DNA of 64,000 bases from Megachile rotundata. Taxonomy: Eukaryota > Arthropoda > Insecta > Hymenoptera > Megachilidae. This document shows positions 46,979 through 60,100 of the stretch, one piece after another (positions within the stretch are counted from its first letter, which is position 1; every line of letters starts with the position of its first letter). A program made the position numbers and the translations under genes. Under the pieces are notes generated by a model. That model made no database searches and was not told the DNA's origin. It saw nothing but the letters and a program-made list of their open reading frames with translations. The stretch is taken from the NCBI RefSeq assembly GCF_050947335.1, contig NW_027473813.1, forward strand, positions 1-64,000, read 5' to 3'.

Positions 46979-48389
46979 CGATAGAACGACAATTACTATA
47001 CTAATTAGTCTTATTATTATAAATCTAACTCATACTATTAGCCATATTATACTTATGTGATCGAAAGAACGATAATTACTATACCTATTACGCTTACTAT
47101 TATCAATCTAACTCATATTATTAGTCATATTATGCTTATGTGATCGATAGAACGACAATTACTATACTTATTACTCTCATTATTATCAACCTAACTCATA
47201 TTATTAGCCATATTATGCTTATATGACCGAGAGATCCACAATTACTATACTCATTACTCTTATTATTATCAATCTAACTCATATTATTAGTCATATTATG
47301 CTTATATTATCGATAGAACGACAATTACTATACTCATTACTCCTATTATTATCAATCTAACTCATATTATTAGCCATATTATGCTTATATGATCGACAGA
47401 ACGACAATTACTATACTTATTACACTCACTATTATCAATCTAACTCATATTATTAACCATATTATGCAGATATGATCGATAGAACGACAATTACTATACT
47501 CATTAGTCTTATTATTATCAATCTAACTAATATTATTAACCATATTATGCAAATATGATCGATAGAACGACAATTACTATACCCATTACTCTTATTTTTA
47601 TCAATCTAACTCATATGATTAGCCATATTATGCTTATATGATCGATAGGACGACAATTACTATAATTATTACTCTTATTATTATCAATCTAACTCATATT
47701 ATTAGCCATATTATGCTTATATGATCAGCAGAACGACAATTACTATACTTATTACACTCACTATTATCAATCTAACTCATATTATTAACCATATTATGCA
47801 GATATGATCGATGGAACGACAATTACTATACTTATTACTCTTATTATTATCAACCTAACTCATATTATTAGCCATATTGTGCTTATCTGACCGAGACATC
47901 CACAATTACTATACTCATTACTCTTATTATTATCAATCTAACTCATATTATTAGCCATATTATGCTTATATGATCGATAGAACGACAATTACTATACTTA
48001 TTACTCTTATTATTATCAATCTAACTCATATTATTCGCCATATTATGCTTATATGATCGATAGAACGACAATTACTATACTCACTATTCTTATTATTATC
48101 AATCTACCTCATATTATTAGCCATATTATGCTTATATGATCGATAGAACGACAATTACTATACTCATTACTCTTATTATTATCAATCTAACTCATATTAT
48201 TAGCCATATTGTGCTTATATGACCGAGAGATCCACAATTACTATACTCATTACTCTTATTATTATCAATCTAACTCATATTATTAGCCAAATTATGCTTA
48301 TATGATCGACAGAACGACAATTACTATACTTATTACTCTTATTATTATCAATCTAACTCATATTATTAGCCATATTATGCTTATATGAT

Positions 48390-48887
48390 CGATAGAACGA
48401 CAATTACTATACTAATTAGTCTTATTATTATCAATCTAACTCATACTATTAGCCATATTATACTTATGTGATCGAAAGAACGATAATTACTATACCTATT
48501 ACGCTTATTATTATCAATCTAAGTCATATTATTAGCCATATTATGATTATGTGATCGATAGAATGACAATTACTATACCTATTACTCTCATTATTATCAA
48601 CCTAACTCATATTATTAGTCATATTATGCTTATATGACCGAGAGATCCACAATTACTAAACTCATTACTCTTATTATTATCAATCTAACTCATATTATTA
48701 GCCATATTATGATTATGTGATCGATAGAACGACAATTACTATACTTATTACACTCACTATTATCAATCTAACTCATATTATTAACCATATTATGCAGATA
48801 TGATCGATAGCACGACATTTACTATACTTATTACTCTTATTATTATCAAACTAACTCATATTATTAGCCATATTATGCTTATATGAT
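48390..48887. repeat. Six-monomer cassette with actaaac and aagtcat markers, first copy
   Basis: A 498-bp cassette that interrupts the 68-monomer similarity to 42747/42748. Order: ctaattagtc with catactatt, cgaaag with cctattacg and aagtcatatt, cgatagaatg with cctattactctc, ccgagagatcc with actaaac, a cacactcac monomer, and cgatagcacgacattt. I find its start again at 54530, 56522, 59427, 60599 and 62674; the 56522 copy is shorter. I do not see actaaac before 48 kb, so the complete cassette is specific to the right quarter of the window, though related pieces exist earlier. Confidence 0.86.
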
Positions 48888-49966
48888 CGATAGAACGACA
48901 ATTACTATACTCATTACTCTTATTATTATCAATCTAACTCGTATTATTAGCCATATTATGCTTATATGATCGACAGAACGACAATTACTATTCTTCTTAC
49001 ACTCACTGTTATCAATCTAACTCATATTATTAGCCATATTGTGCTCATACGATCGACACAACGACAATTACTATACTTATTACTCTTACTAGTATCAATC
49101 TAACTCATATTATTAGTCACATTATGCTTATATGATCGATAGAACGACAATTACTATACTCACTACTCTTATTATTATCAATCTAACTCATATTATTAGC
49201 CATATTATGCTTATATGATCGATAGGACGACAATTACTATACTTATTACTCTTATTATTATCAATCTAACTCATATTATTAGCCATATTATGCTTATATG
49301 ATCGATAGGAGGACAATCTCTATACTTATTATTCTTATTTTTATCAACCTAACTCATATTATTAGCCATATTATGCTTAAATGATCGATAGAACGACAAT
49401 TACTATACTAATTAGTCTTATTATTATAAATCTCACTCATACTATTAGCCATATTATACTTATGTGATCGAAAGAACGATAATTACTATACTTATTACTC
49501 TTATTATTATCAATCTAACTCATATTATTCGCCATATTATGCTTATATGATCGATAGAACGACAATTACTATACTCACTATTCTTATTATTATCAATCTA
49601 CCTCATATTATTAGCCATATTATGCTTATATGATCGATAGAACGACAATTACTATACTCATTACTCTTATTATTATCAATCTAACTCATATTATTAGCCA
49701 TATTGTGCTTATATGACCGAGAGATCCACAATTACTATACTCATTACTCTTACTATTATCAATCTAACTCATATTATTAGCCAAATTATGCTTATATGAT
49801 CGACAGAACGACAATTACTATACTTATTACTCTTATTATTATCAATCTAACTCATATTATTAGCCATATTATGCTTATATGATCGATAGAACGACAATTA
49901 CTATACTCATTACTCTTATTATTATCAATCTAACTCGTTTTATTAGCCATATTATGCTTATATGAT

Positions 49967-50047
49967 CGACAGAACGACAATTACTATTCTTCTTACACTC
50001 ACTGTTATCAATCTAACTCATATTAGCCATATTGTGCTCCATACGAT
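49967..50047. repeat. 81-bp monomer, private 3-base loss and 1-base gain
   Basis: It reads catattagcc where partners read catattattagcc (minus 3), then gtgctccatacg where partners read gtgctcatacg (plus 1). Two private indels in one monomer is the densest such change in the window apart from 60008. Confidence 0.87.
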
Positions 50048-50628
50048 CGACACAACGACAATTACTATACTTATTACTCTTACTAGTATCAATCTAACTC
50101 ATATTATTAGTCACATTATGCTTATATGATCGATAGAACGACAATTACTATACTCACTACTCTTATTATTATCAATCTAACTCATATTATTAGCCATATT
50201 ATGCTTATATGATCGATAGGACGACAATTACTATACTTATTACTCTTATTATTATCAATCTAACTCATATTATTAGCCATATTATGCTTATATGATCGAT
50301 AGGAGGACAATCTCTATACTTATTATTCTTATTTTTATCAACCTAACTCATATTATTAGCCATATTATGCTTAAATGATCGATAGAACGACAATTACTAT
50401 ACTAATTAGTCTGATTATTATAAATCTCACTCATACTATTAGCCATATTATACTTATGTGATCGAAAGAACGATAATTACTATACCTATTACGCTTATTA
50501 TTATAAATCTAACTCATATTATTAGCCATATTATGCTTATATGATCGATAGAACGACAATTACTATACTCACTACTCTTATTATTATCAATCTAACTCAT
50601 ATGATTAGCCGTATTATGCTTATATGAT

Positions 50629-50713
50629 CGACAGAACGACAATCACCTATACTTACTACTCTTATTATTATCAATCTAACCTCACATTATTAGCCATATT
50701 ATGCTTATATGAT
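50629..50713. repeat. 85-bp monomer: shared insertion plus a private insertion
   Basis: It carries the aatcacctatac insertion common to 29964, 37767 and 44491, plus a private extra c in taacctcacatt (partners read taactcatatt). Confidence 0.88.
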
Positions 50714-50962
50714 CAGCAGAACGACAATTACTATACTTATTACACTCACTATTATCAATCTAACTCATATTATTAACCATATTATGCGGATATGATCGAT
50801 AGAACGACAATTACAATACTCACTACTCTTATTATTATCAATCTAACTCATATTATTAGCCATATTATGCTTAAATGATCGATAGAACGACAATTACTAT
50901 ACTTATTAGTCTTATTATTATCAATCTAACTCATATTATTAGCCATATTATGCTAATATGAT

Positions 50963-51044
50963 CGATAGAACGACAATGACTATACTTATTACTCTTATTA
51001 TTATAAATCTAACTCATATTATTAGACATATATGCTTATATGAT
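50963..51044. repeat. 82-bp monomer, private one-base deletion
   Basis: It reads gacatatatgc where partners read gacatataatgc. One a is absent, in this copy only. Confidence 0.87.
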
Positions 51045-54000
51045 CGATAGAACGACAATTACTATACTTATTACTCTTATTATTATCAATCTAACTCATA
51101 TTATTAGCCATATTATGCTTATATGATCGACAGAACGACAATTACTATACTTATTACACTCACTATTATCAATCTAACTCATATTATTAACCATATTATG
51201 CAGATATGGTCGATAGAACGACAATTACTATACTCATTACTCTTATTATTATCAATCTAACTAATATTATTAACCATATTATGCAAATATGATCGATAGA
51301 ACGACAATTACTATACTTATTACTCTTATTATTATAAATCTAACTCATATTATTAGACATATAATGCTTATATGATCGATAGAACGACAATTACTATACT
51401 TATTACTCTTATTATTATCAATCTAACTCATATTATTAGCCATATTATGCTTATATGATCGACAGAACGACAATTACTATACTTATTACACTCACTATTA
51501 TCAATCTAACTCATATTATTAACCATATTATGCAGATATGGTCGATAGAACGACAATTACTATACTCATTACTCTTATTATTATCAATCTAACTCATATT
51601 ATTAGCCATATTATGCTTATATGATCGATAGGACGACAATTACTATACTTATTACTCTTATTATTATCAATCTAACTCATATTATTAGCCATATTATGCT
51701 TATATGATCAGCAGAACGACAATTACTATACTTCTTACACTCACTATTATCAATCTTACTCATATTATTAACCATATTATGCAGATATGATCGATAGAAT
51801 GACAATTACTATACTCACTACTCTTATTATTATCAATCTAACTCATATTATTAGCCATATTATGCTTATATGATCGATAGAACGACAATTACTATACTTA
51901 TTACTCTTATTATTATCAATCTAACTCAAATTATTAGCCATATTATGCTTATATGGTCGATAGGAGGACAATCACTATACTTATTATTCTTATTTTTATC
52001 AACCTAACTCATATTATTAGCCATATTATGCTTAAATGATCGATAGAACGACAATTACTATACTAATTAGTCTTATTATTATAAATCTAACTCATACTAT
52101 TAGCCATATTATACTTATGTGATCGAAAGAACGATAATTACTATACCTATTACGCTTACTATTATCAATCTAACTCATATTATTAGTCATATTATGCTTA
52201 TGTGATCGATAGAACGACAATTACTATACTTATTACTCTCATTATTATCAACCTAACTCATATTATTAGCCATATTATGCTTATATGACCGAGAGATCCA
52301 CAATTACTATACTCATTACTCTTATTATTATCAATCTAACTCATATTATTAGTCATATTATGCTTATATTATCGATAGAACGACAATTACTATACTCATT
52401 ACTCCTATTATTATCAATCTAACTCATATTATTAGCCATATTATGCTTATATGATCGACAGAACGACAATTACTATACTTATTACACTCACTATTATCAA
52501 TCTAACTCATATTATTAACCATATTATGCAGATATGATCGATAGAACGACAATTACTATACTCATTAGTCTTATTATTATCAATCTAACTAATATTATTA
52601 ACCATATTATGCAAATATGATCGATAGAACGACAATTACTATACCCATTACTCTTATTTTTATCAATCTAACTCATATGATTAGCCATATTATGCTTATA
52701 TGATCGATAGGACGACAATTACTATAATTATTACTCTTATTATTATCAATCTAACTCATATTATTAGCCATATTATGCTTATATGATCAGCAGAACGACA
52801 ATTACTATACTTCTTACACTCACTATTATCAATCTTACTCATATTATTAACCATATTATGCAGATATGATCGATAGAATGACAATTACTATACTCACTAC
52901 TCTTATTATTATCAATCTAACTCATATTATTAGCCATATTATGCTTATATGATCGATAGAACGACAATTACTATACTTATTACTCTTATTATTATCAATC
53001 TAACTCAAATTATTAGCCATATTATGCTTATATGGTCGATAGGAGGACAATCACTATACTTATTATTCTTATTTTTATCAACCTAACTCATATTATTAGC
53101 CATATTATGCTTAAATGATCGATAGAACGACAATTACTATACTAATTAGTCTTATTATTATAAATCTAACTCATACTATTAGCCATATTATACTTATGTG
53201 ATCGAAAGAACGATAATTACTATACCTATTACGCTTACTATTATCAATCTAACTCATATTATTAGTCATATTATGCTTATGTGATCGATAGAACGACAAT
53301 TACTATACTTATTACTCTCATTATTATCAACCTAACTCATATTATTAGCCATATTATGCTTATATGACCGAGAGATCCACAATTACTATACTCATTACTC
53401 TTATTATTATCAATCTAACTCATATTATTAGTCATATTATGCTTATATTATCGATAGAACGACAATTACTATACTCATTACTCCTATTATTATCAATCTA
53501 ACTCATATTATTAGCCATATTATGCTTATATGATCGACAGAACGACAATTACTATACTTATTACACTCACTATTATCAATCTAACTCATATTATTAACCA
53601 TATTATGCAGATATGATCGATAGAACGACAATTACTATACTCATTAGTCTTATTATTATCAATCTAACTAATATTATTAACCATATTATGCAAATATGAT
53701 CGATAGAACGACAATTACTATACCCATTACTCTTATTTTTATCAATCTAACTCATATGATTAGCCATATTATGCTTATATGATCGATAGGACGACAATTA
53801 CTATAATTATTACTCTTATTATTATCAATCTAACTCATATTATTAGCCATATTATGCTTATATGATCAGCAGAACGACAATTACTATACTTATTACACTC
53901 ACTATTATCAATCTAACTCATATTATTAACCATATTATGCAGATATGATCGATGGAACGACAATTACTATACTTATTACTCTTATTATTATCAACCTAAC

Positions 54001-54447
54001 TCATATTATTAGCCATATTGTGCTTATCTGACCGAGACATCCACAATTACTATACTCATTACTCTTATTATTATCAATCTAACTCATATTATTAGCCATA
54101 TTATGCTTATATGATCGATAGAACGACAATTACTATACTTATTACTCTTATTATTATCAATCTAACTCATATTATTCGCCATATTATGCTTATATGATCG
54201 ATAGAACGACAATTACTATACTCACTATTCTTATTATTATCAATCTACCTCATATTATTAGCCATATTATGCTTATATGATCGATAGAACGACAATTACT
54301 ATACTCATTACTCTTATTATTATCAATCTAACTCATATTATTAGCCATATTGTGCTTATATGACCGAGAGATCCACAATTACTATACTCATTACTCTTAT
54401 TATTATCAATCTAACTCATATTATTAGCCAAATTATGCTTATATGAT

Positions 54448-54529
54448 CGACAGAACGACAATTACTATACTTATTACTCTTATTATTATCAATCTAACTC
54501 ATATTATTAGCCATATATGCTTATATGAT
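54448..54529. repeat. 82-bp monomer, private one-base deletion
   Basis: It reads gccatatatgc where partners read gccatattatgc. One t is absent, in this copy only. It explains why 54033 and 58929 are one base short of 59 monomers apart. Confidence 0.88.
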
Positions 54530-55027
54530 CGATAGAACGACAATTACTATACTAATTAGTCTTATTATTATCAATCTAACTCATACTATTAGCCATATTA
54601 TACTTATGTGATCGAAAGAACGATAATTACTATACCTATTACGCTTATTATTATCAATCTAAGTCATATTATTAGCCATATTATGATTATGTGATCGATA
54701 GAATGACAATTACTATACCTATTACTCTCATTATTATCAACCTAACTCATATTATTAGTCATATTATGCTTATATGACCGAGAGATCCACAATTACTAAA
54801 CTCATTACTCTTATTATTATCAATCTAACTCATATTATTAGCCATATTATGATTATGTGATCGATAGAACGACAATTACTATACTTATTACACTCACTAT
54901 TATCAATCTAACTCATATTATTAACCATATTATGCAGATATGATCGATAGCACGACATTTACTATACTTATTACTCTTATTATTATCAAACTAACTCATA
55001 TTATTAGCCATATTATGCTTATATGAT

Positions 55028-58000
55028 CGATAGAACGACAATTACTATACTCATTACTCTTATTATTATCAATCTAACTCATATTATTAGAAATATTGTG
55101 CTTATATGACCGAGAGATCCACTATTACTATACTCATTGCTCTTATTATTATCAATCTAACTCATATTATTAGCCATATTATGCTTATATGATCGATAGG
55201 AGGACAATTACTATACTTATTACTCTTATTATTATCAATCTAACTCATATTATTAGCCATATTATGCTTATATGACCGAGAGATCCACAATTACTATACT
55301 CATTACTCTTATTATTATCAATCTAACTCATATTATTAGTCATATTATGCTTATATTATCGATAGAACGACAATTACTATACTCATTACTCCTATTATTA
55401 TCAATCTAACTCATATTATTAGCCATATTATGCTTATATGATCGACAGAACGACAATTACTATACTTATTACACTCACTATTATCAATCTAACTCATATT
55501 ATTAGCCATATTATGCTTATATGATCAGCAGAACGACAATTACTATACTTATTACACTCACTATTATCAATCTAACTCATATTATTAACCATATTATGCG
55601 GATATGGTCGATAGAACGACAATTACTATACTCACTACTCTTATTATTATCAATCTAACTCATATTATTAGCCATATTATGCTTATATGATCGATAGGAG
55701 GACAATCACTATACTTATTATTCTTATTTTTATCAACCTAACTCATATTATTAGCCATATTATGCTTAAATGATCGATAAAACAACAATTACTATACTAA
55801 TTTGTATTATTATTATCAATCTAACTCATATTATTAGCCATATTATGCTTAAATGATCGATAGAACGACAATTACTATACTCACTACTCTTATTATTATC
55901 AATCTAACTCATATTATTAGCCATATTATGCTTATATGATCGATAGAACGACAATTACTATACTTATTACTCTTATTATTATCAATCTAACTCAAATTAT
56001 TAGCCATATTATGCTTATATGATCGATAGGAGGACAATCACTATACTTATTATTCTTATTTTTATCAACCTAACTCATATTATTAGCCATATTATGCTTA
56101 AATGATCGATGGAACGACAATTACTATACTAATTAGTCTTATTATTATAAATCTAACTCATACTATTAGCCATATTATACTTATGTGATCGAAAGAACGA
56201 TAATTACTATACCTATTACGCTTACTATTATCAATCTAACTCATATTATTAGCCATATTGTGCTTATGTGATCGATAGAACGACAATTACTATACTTATT
56301 ACTCTCATTATTATCAACCTAACTCATATTATTAGCCATATTATGCTTATATGACCGAGAGATCCACAATTACTATACTCATTACTCTTATTATTATCAA
56401 TCTAACTAATACTATTAGTCATATTATGCTTATATTATCGATAGAACGACAATTACTATACTCATTACTCTTATTATTATCAATCTAACTCATATTATTA
56501 GCCATATTATGCTTAAATGATCGATAGAACGACAATTACTATACTAATTAGTCTTATTATTATCAATCTAACTCATACTATTAGCCATATTATACTTATG
56601 TGATCGAAAGAACGATAATTACTATACCTATTACGCTTATTATTATCAATCTAAGTCATATTATTAGCCATATTATGATTATGTGATCGATAGAATGACA
56701 ATTACTATACCTATTACTCTCATTATTATCAACCTAACTCATATTATTAGTCATATTATGCTTATATGACCGAGAGATCCACAATTACTAAACTTATTAC
56801 TCTTATTATTATCAAACTAACTCATATTATTAGCCATATTATGCTTATATGATCGATAGAACGACAATTACTATACTCATTACTCTTATTATTATCAATC
56901 TAACTCATATTATTAGAAATATTGTGCTTATATGACCGAGAGATCCACTATTACTATACTCATTGCTCTTATTATTATCAATCTAACTCATATTATTAGC
57001 CATATTATGCTTATATGATCGATAGGAGGACAATTACTATACTTATTACTCTTATTATTATCAATCTAACTCATATTATTAGCCATATTATGCTTATATG
57101 ATCGACAGAACGACAATTACTATACTTATTACACTCACTATTATCAATCTAACTCATATTATTAACCATATTATGCAGATATGGTCGATAGAACGACAAT
57201 TACTATACTCATTACTCTTATTATTATCAATCTAACTAATATTATTAACCATATTATGCAAATATGATCGATAGAACGACAATTACTATACTCATTACTC
57301 TTATTATTATCAATCTAACTCATATGATTGGCCATATTATGCTTATATGATCGATAGGACGACAATTACTATACTTATTACTCTTATTATTATCAATCTA
57401 ACTCATATTATTAGCCATATTATGCTTATATGATCAGCAGAACGACAATTACTATACTTATTACACTCACTATTATCAATCTAACTCATATTATTAACCA
57501 TATTATGCAGATATGATCGATGGAACGACAATTACTATACTTATTAGTCTTATTATTATCAATCTAACTCATATTATTAGCCATATTATGCTTATATGAT
57601 CGATAGGACGACAATTACTATACTTATTACTCTTATTATTATCAATCTAACTCATATTATTAGCCATATTATGCTTATATGATCAGCAGAACGACAATTA
57701 CTATACTTCTTACACTCACTATTATCAATCTTACTCATATTATTAACCATATTATGCAGATATGATCGATAGAATGACAATTACTATACTCACTACTCTT
57801 ATTATTATCAATCTAACTCATATTATTAGCCATATTATGCTTATATGATCGATAGAACGACAATTACTATACTTATTACTCTTATTATTATCAATCTAAC
57901 TCAAATTATTAGCCATATTATGCTTATATGGTCGATAGGAGGACAATCACTATACTTATTATTCTTATTTTTATCAACCTAACTCATATTATTAGCCATA

Positions 58001-60007
58001 TTATGCTTAAATGATCGATAGAACGACAATTACTATACTAATTAGTCTTATTATTATAAATCTAACTCATACTATTAGCCATATTATACTTATGTGATCG
58101 AAAGAACGATAATTACTATACCTATTACGCTTACTATTATCAATCTAACTCATATTATTAGTCATATTATGCTTATGTGATCGATAGAACGACAATTACT
58201 ATACTTATTACTCTCATTATTATCAACCTAACTCATATTATTAGCCATATTATGCTTATATGACCGAGAGATCCACAATTACTATACTCATTACTCTTAT
58301 TATTATCAATCTAACTCATATTATTAGTCATATTATGCTTATATTATCGATAGAACGACAATTACTATACTCATTACTCCTATTATTATCAATCTAACTC
58401 ATATTATTAGCCATATTATGCTTATATGATCGACAGAACGACAATTACTATACTTATTACACTCACTATTATCAATCTAACTCATATTATTAACCATATT
58501 ATGCAGATATGATCGATAGAACGACAATTACTATACTCATTAGTCTTATTATTATCAATCTAACTAATATTATTAACCATATTATGCAAATATGATCGAT
58601 AGAACGACAATTACTATACCCATTACTCTTATTTTTATCAATCTAACTCATATGATTAGCCATATTATGCTTATATGATCGATAGGACGACAATTACTAT
58701 AATTATTACTCTTATTATTATCAATCTAACTCATATTATTAGCCATATTATGCTTATATGATCAGCAGAACGACAATTACTATACTTATTACACTCACTA
58801 TTATCAATCTAACTCATATTATTAACCATATTATGCAGATATGATCGATGGAACGACAATTACTATACTTATTACTCTTATTATTATCAACCTAACTCAT
58901 ATTATTAGCCATATTGTGCTTATCTGACCGAGACATCCACAATTACTATACTCATTACTCTTATTATTATCAATCTAACTCATATTATTAGCCATATTAT
59001 GCTTATATGATCGATAGAACGACAATTACTATACTTATTACTCTTATTATTATCAATCTAACTCATATTATTCGCCATATTATGCTTATATGATCGATAG
59101 AACGACAATTACTATACTCACTATTCTTATTATTATCAATCTACCTCATATTATTAGCCATATTATGCTTATATGATCGATAGAACGACAATTACTATAC
59201 TCATTACTCTTATTATTATCAATCTAACTCATATTATTAGCCATATTGTGCTTATATGACCGAGAGATCCACAATTACTATACTCATTACTCTTATTATT
59301 ATCAATCTAACTCATATTATTAGCCAAATTATGCTTATATGATCGACAGAACGACAATTACTATACTTATTACTCTTATTATTATCAATCTAACTCATAT
59401 TATTAGCCATATTATGCTTATATGATCGATAGAACGACAATTACTATACTAATTAGTCTTATTATTATCAATCTAACTCATACTATTAGCCATATTATAC
59501 TTATGTGATCGAAAGAACGATAATTACTATACCTATTACGCTTATTATTATCAATCTAAGTCATATTATTAGACATATTATGATTATGTGATCGATAGAA
59601 TGACAATTACTATACCTATTACTCTCATTATTATCAACCTAACTCATATTATTAGTCATATTATGCTTATATGACCGAGAGATCCACAATTACTAAACTC
59701 ATTACTCTTATTATTATCAATCTAACTCATATTATTAGCCATATTATGATTATGTGATCGATAGAACGACAATTACTATACTTATTACACTCACTATTAT
59801 CAATCTAACTCATATTATTAACCATATTATGCAGATATGATCGATAGCACGACATTTACTATACTTATTACTCTTATTATTATCAAACTAACTCATATTA
59901 TTAGCCATATTATGCTTATATGATCGATAGAACGACAATTACTATACTCATTACTCTTATTATTATCAATCTAACTCATATTATTAGAAATATTGTGCTT
60001 ATATGAC
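55028..60007. repeat. Shuffled right-hand satellite block, 60 monomers
   Basis: Sixty monomers of 83 bp assembled from pieces found elsewhere. 55526-56521 matches 30712-31707, twelve monomers displaced 24,814 bp, including the gcggatatggtcg marker (30795, 55609). 56522 starts a cassette copy. About 57103-58928 follows the sequence before 35526. 58929-60007 follows 54033-55110 at 59 monomers. The agaaatattgtg tail with a ccgagagatccacta monomer occurs at 55111, 56937 and 60008. Confidence 0.8.
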
Positions 60008-60100
60008 CGAGAGATCCACTATTACTATACTTTATTTTATTTTTTATTTTTATTATTATCAATCTAACTCATATTATTAGCCATATTATGCTTATATGAT
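60008..60100. repeat. Anomalous 93-bp monomer with a T-rich tract
   Basis: A ccgagagatccacta monomer whose segment from about 60030 to 60055 is a run of T broken by single A residues. It replaces the cattgctctt found in its three sisters (55111, 56937, 61180). The monomer is 10 bp too long and shifts the phase of everything downstream. Both flanks are ordinary satellite in the same orientation. It could be a replication-slippage expansion, a patched double-strand break or a consensus error at a difficult tract. Confidence 0.9.

Larger units (their letters stand above)
42748..48887. repeat. 74-monomer higher-order repeat, copy 1 (6,140 bp)
   Basis: It is exactly adjacent to a second 74-monomer copy at 48888-55027. 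Shared markers: the cgacacaacg monomer (42914, 49054; 43910, 50048), the inserted-base monomer (44491, 50629), ctgaccgagacatcc (47892, 54033) and the six-monomer cassette (48390, 54530). Its net minus 2 bp from 74 x 83 is explained by one insertion (44491) and three losses (45488, 46649, 46897). It overlaps the second 81-mer, so the 74-mer duplication used the 81-mer product as its template. Confidence 0.9.
48888..55027. repeat. 74-monomer higher-order repeat, copy 2 (6,140 bp)
   Basis: Copy of 42748-48887 ending with the second six-monomer cassette (54530-55027). It has its own set of small indels (49967, 50629, 50963, 54448), which sum to the same minus 2 bp as in copy 1, so the equal length is a coincidence of different indels. 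After 55027 the two copies diverge (agaaatattgtg at about 55090). Confidence 0.9.

Noticed and set aside
42748..55027. Equal 6,140-bp lengths of the two 74-mer copies taken as proof of perfect identity
   Set aside because: The copies have different indels that happen to sum to the same net minus 2 bp, so equal length does not mean identical sequence.
60030..60055. T-rich tract as a poly(A) tail of an inserted retroelement on the minus strand
   Set aside because: Only about 10 bp of extra length is present, with no element body on either side and no target-site duplication.
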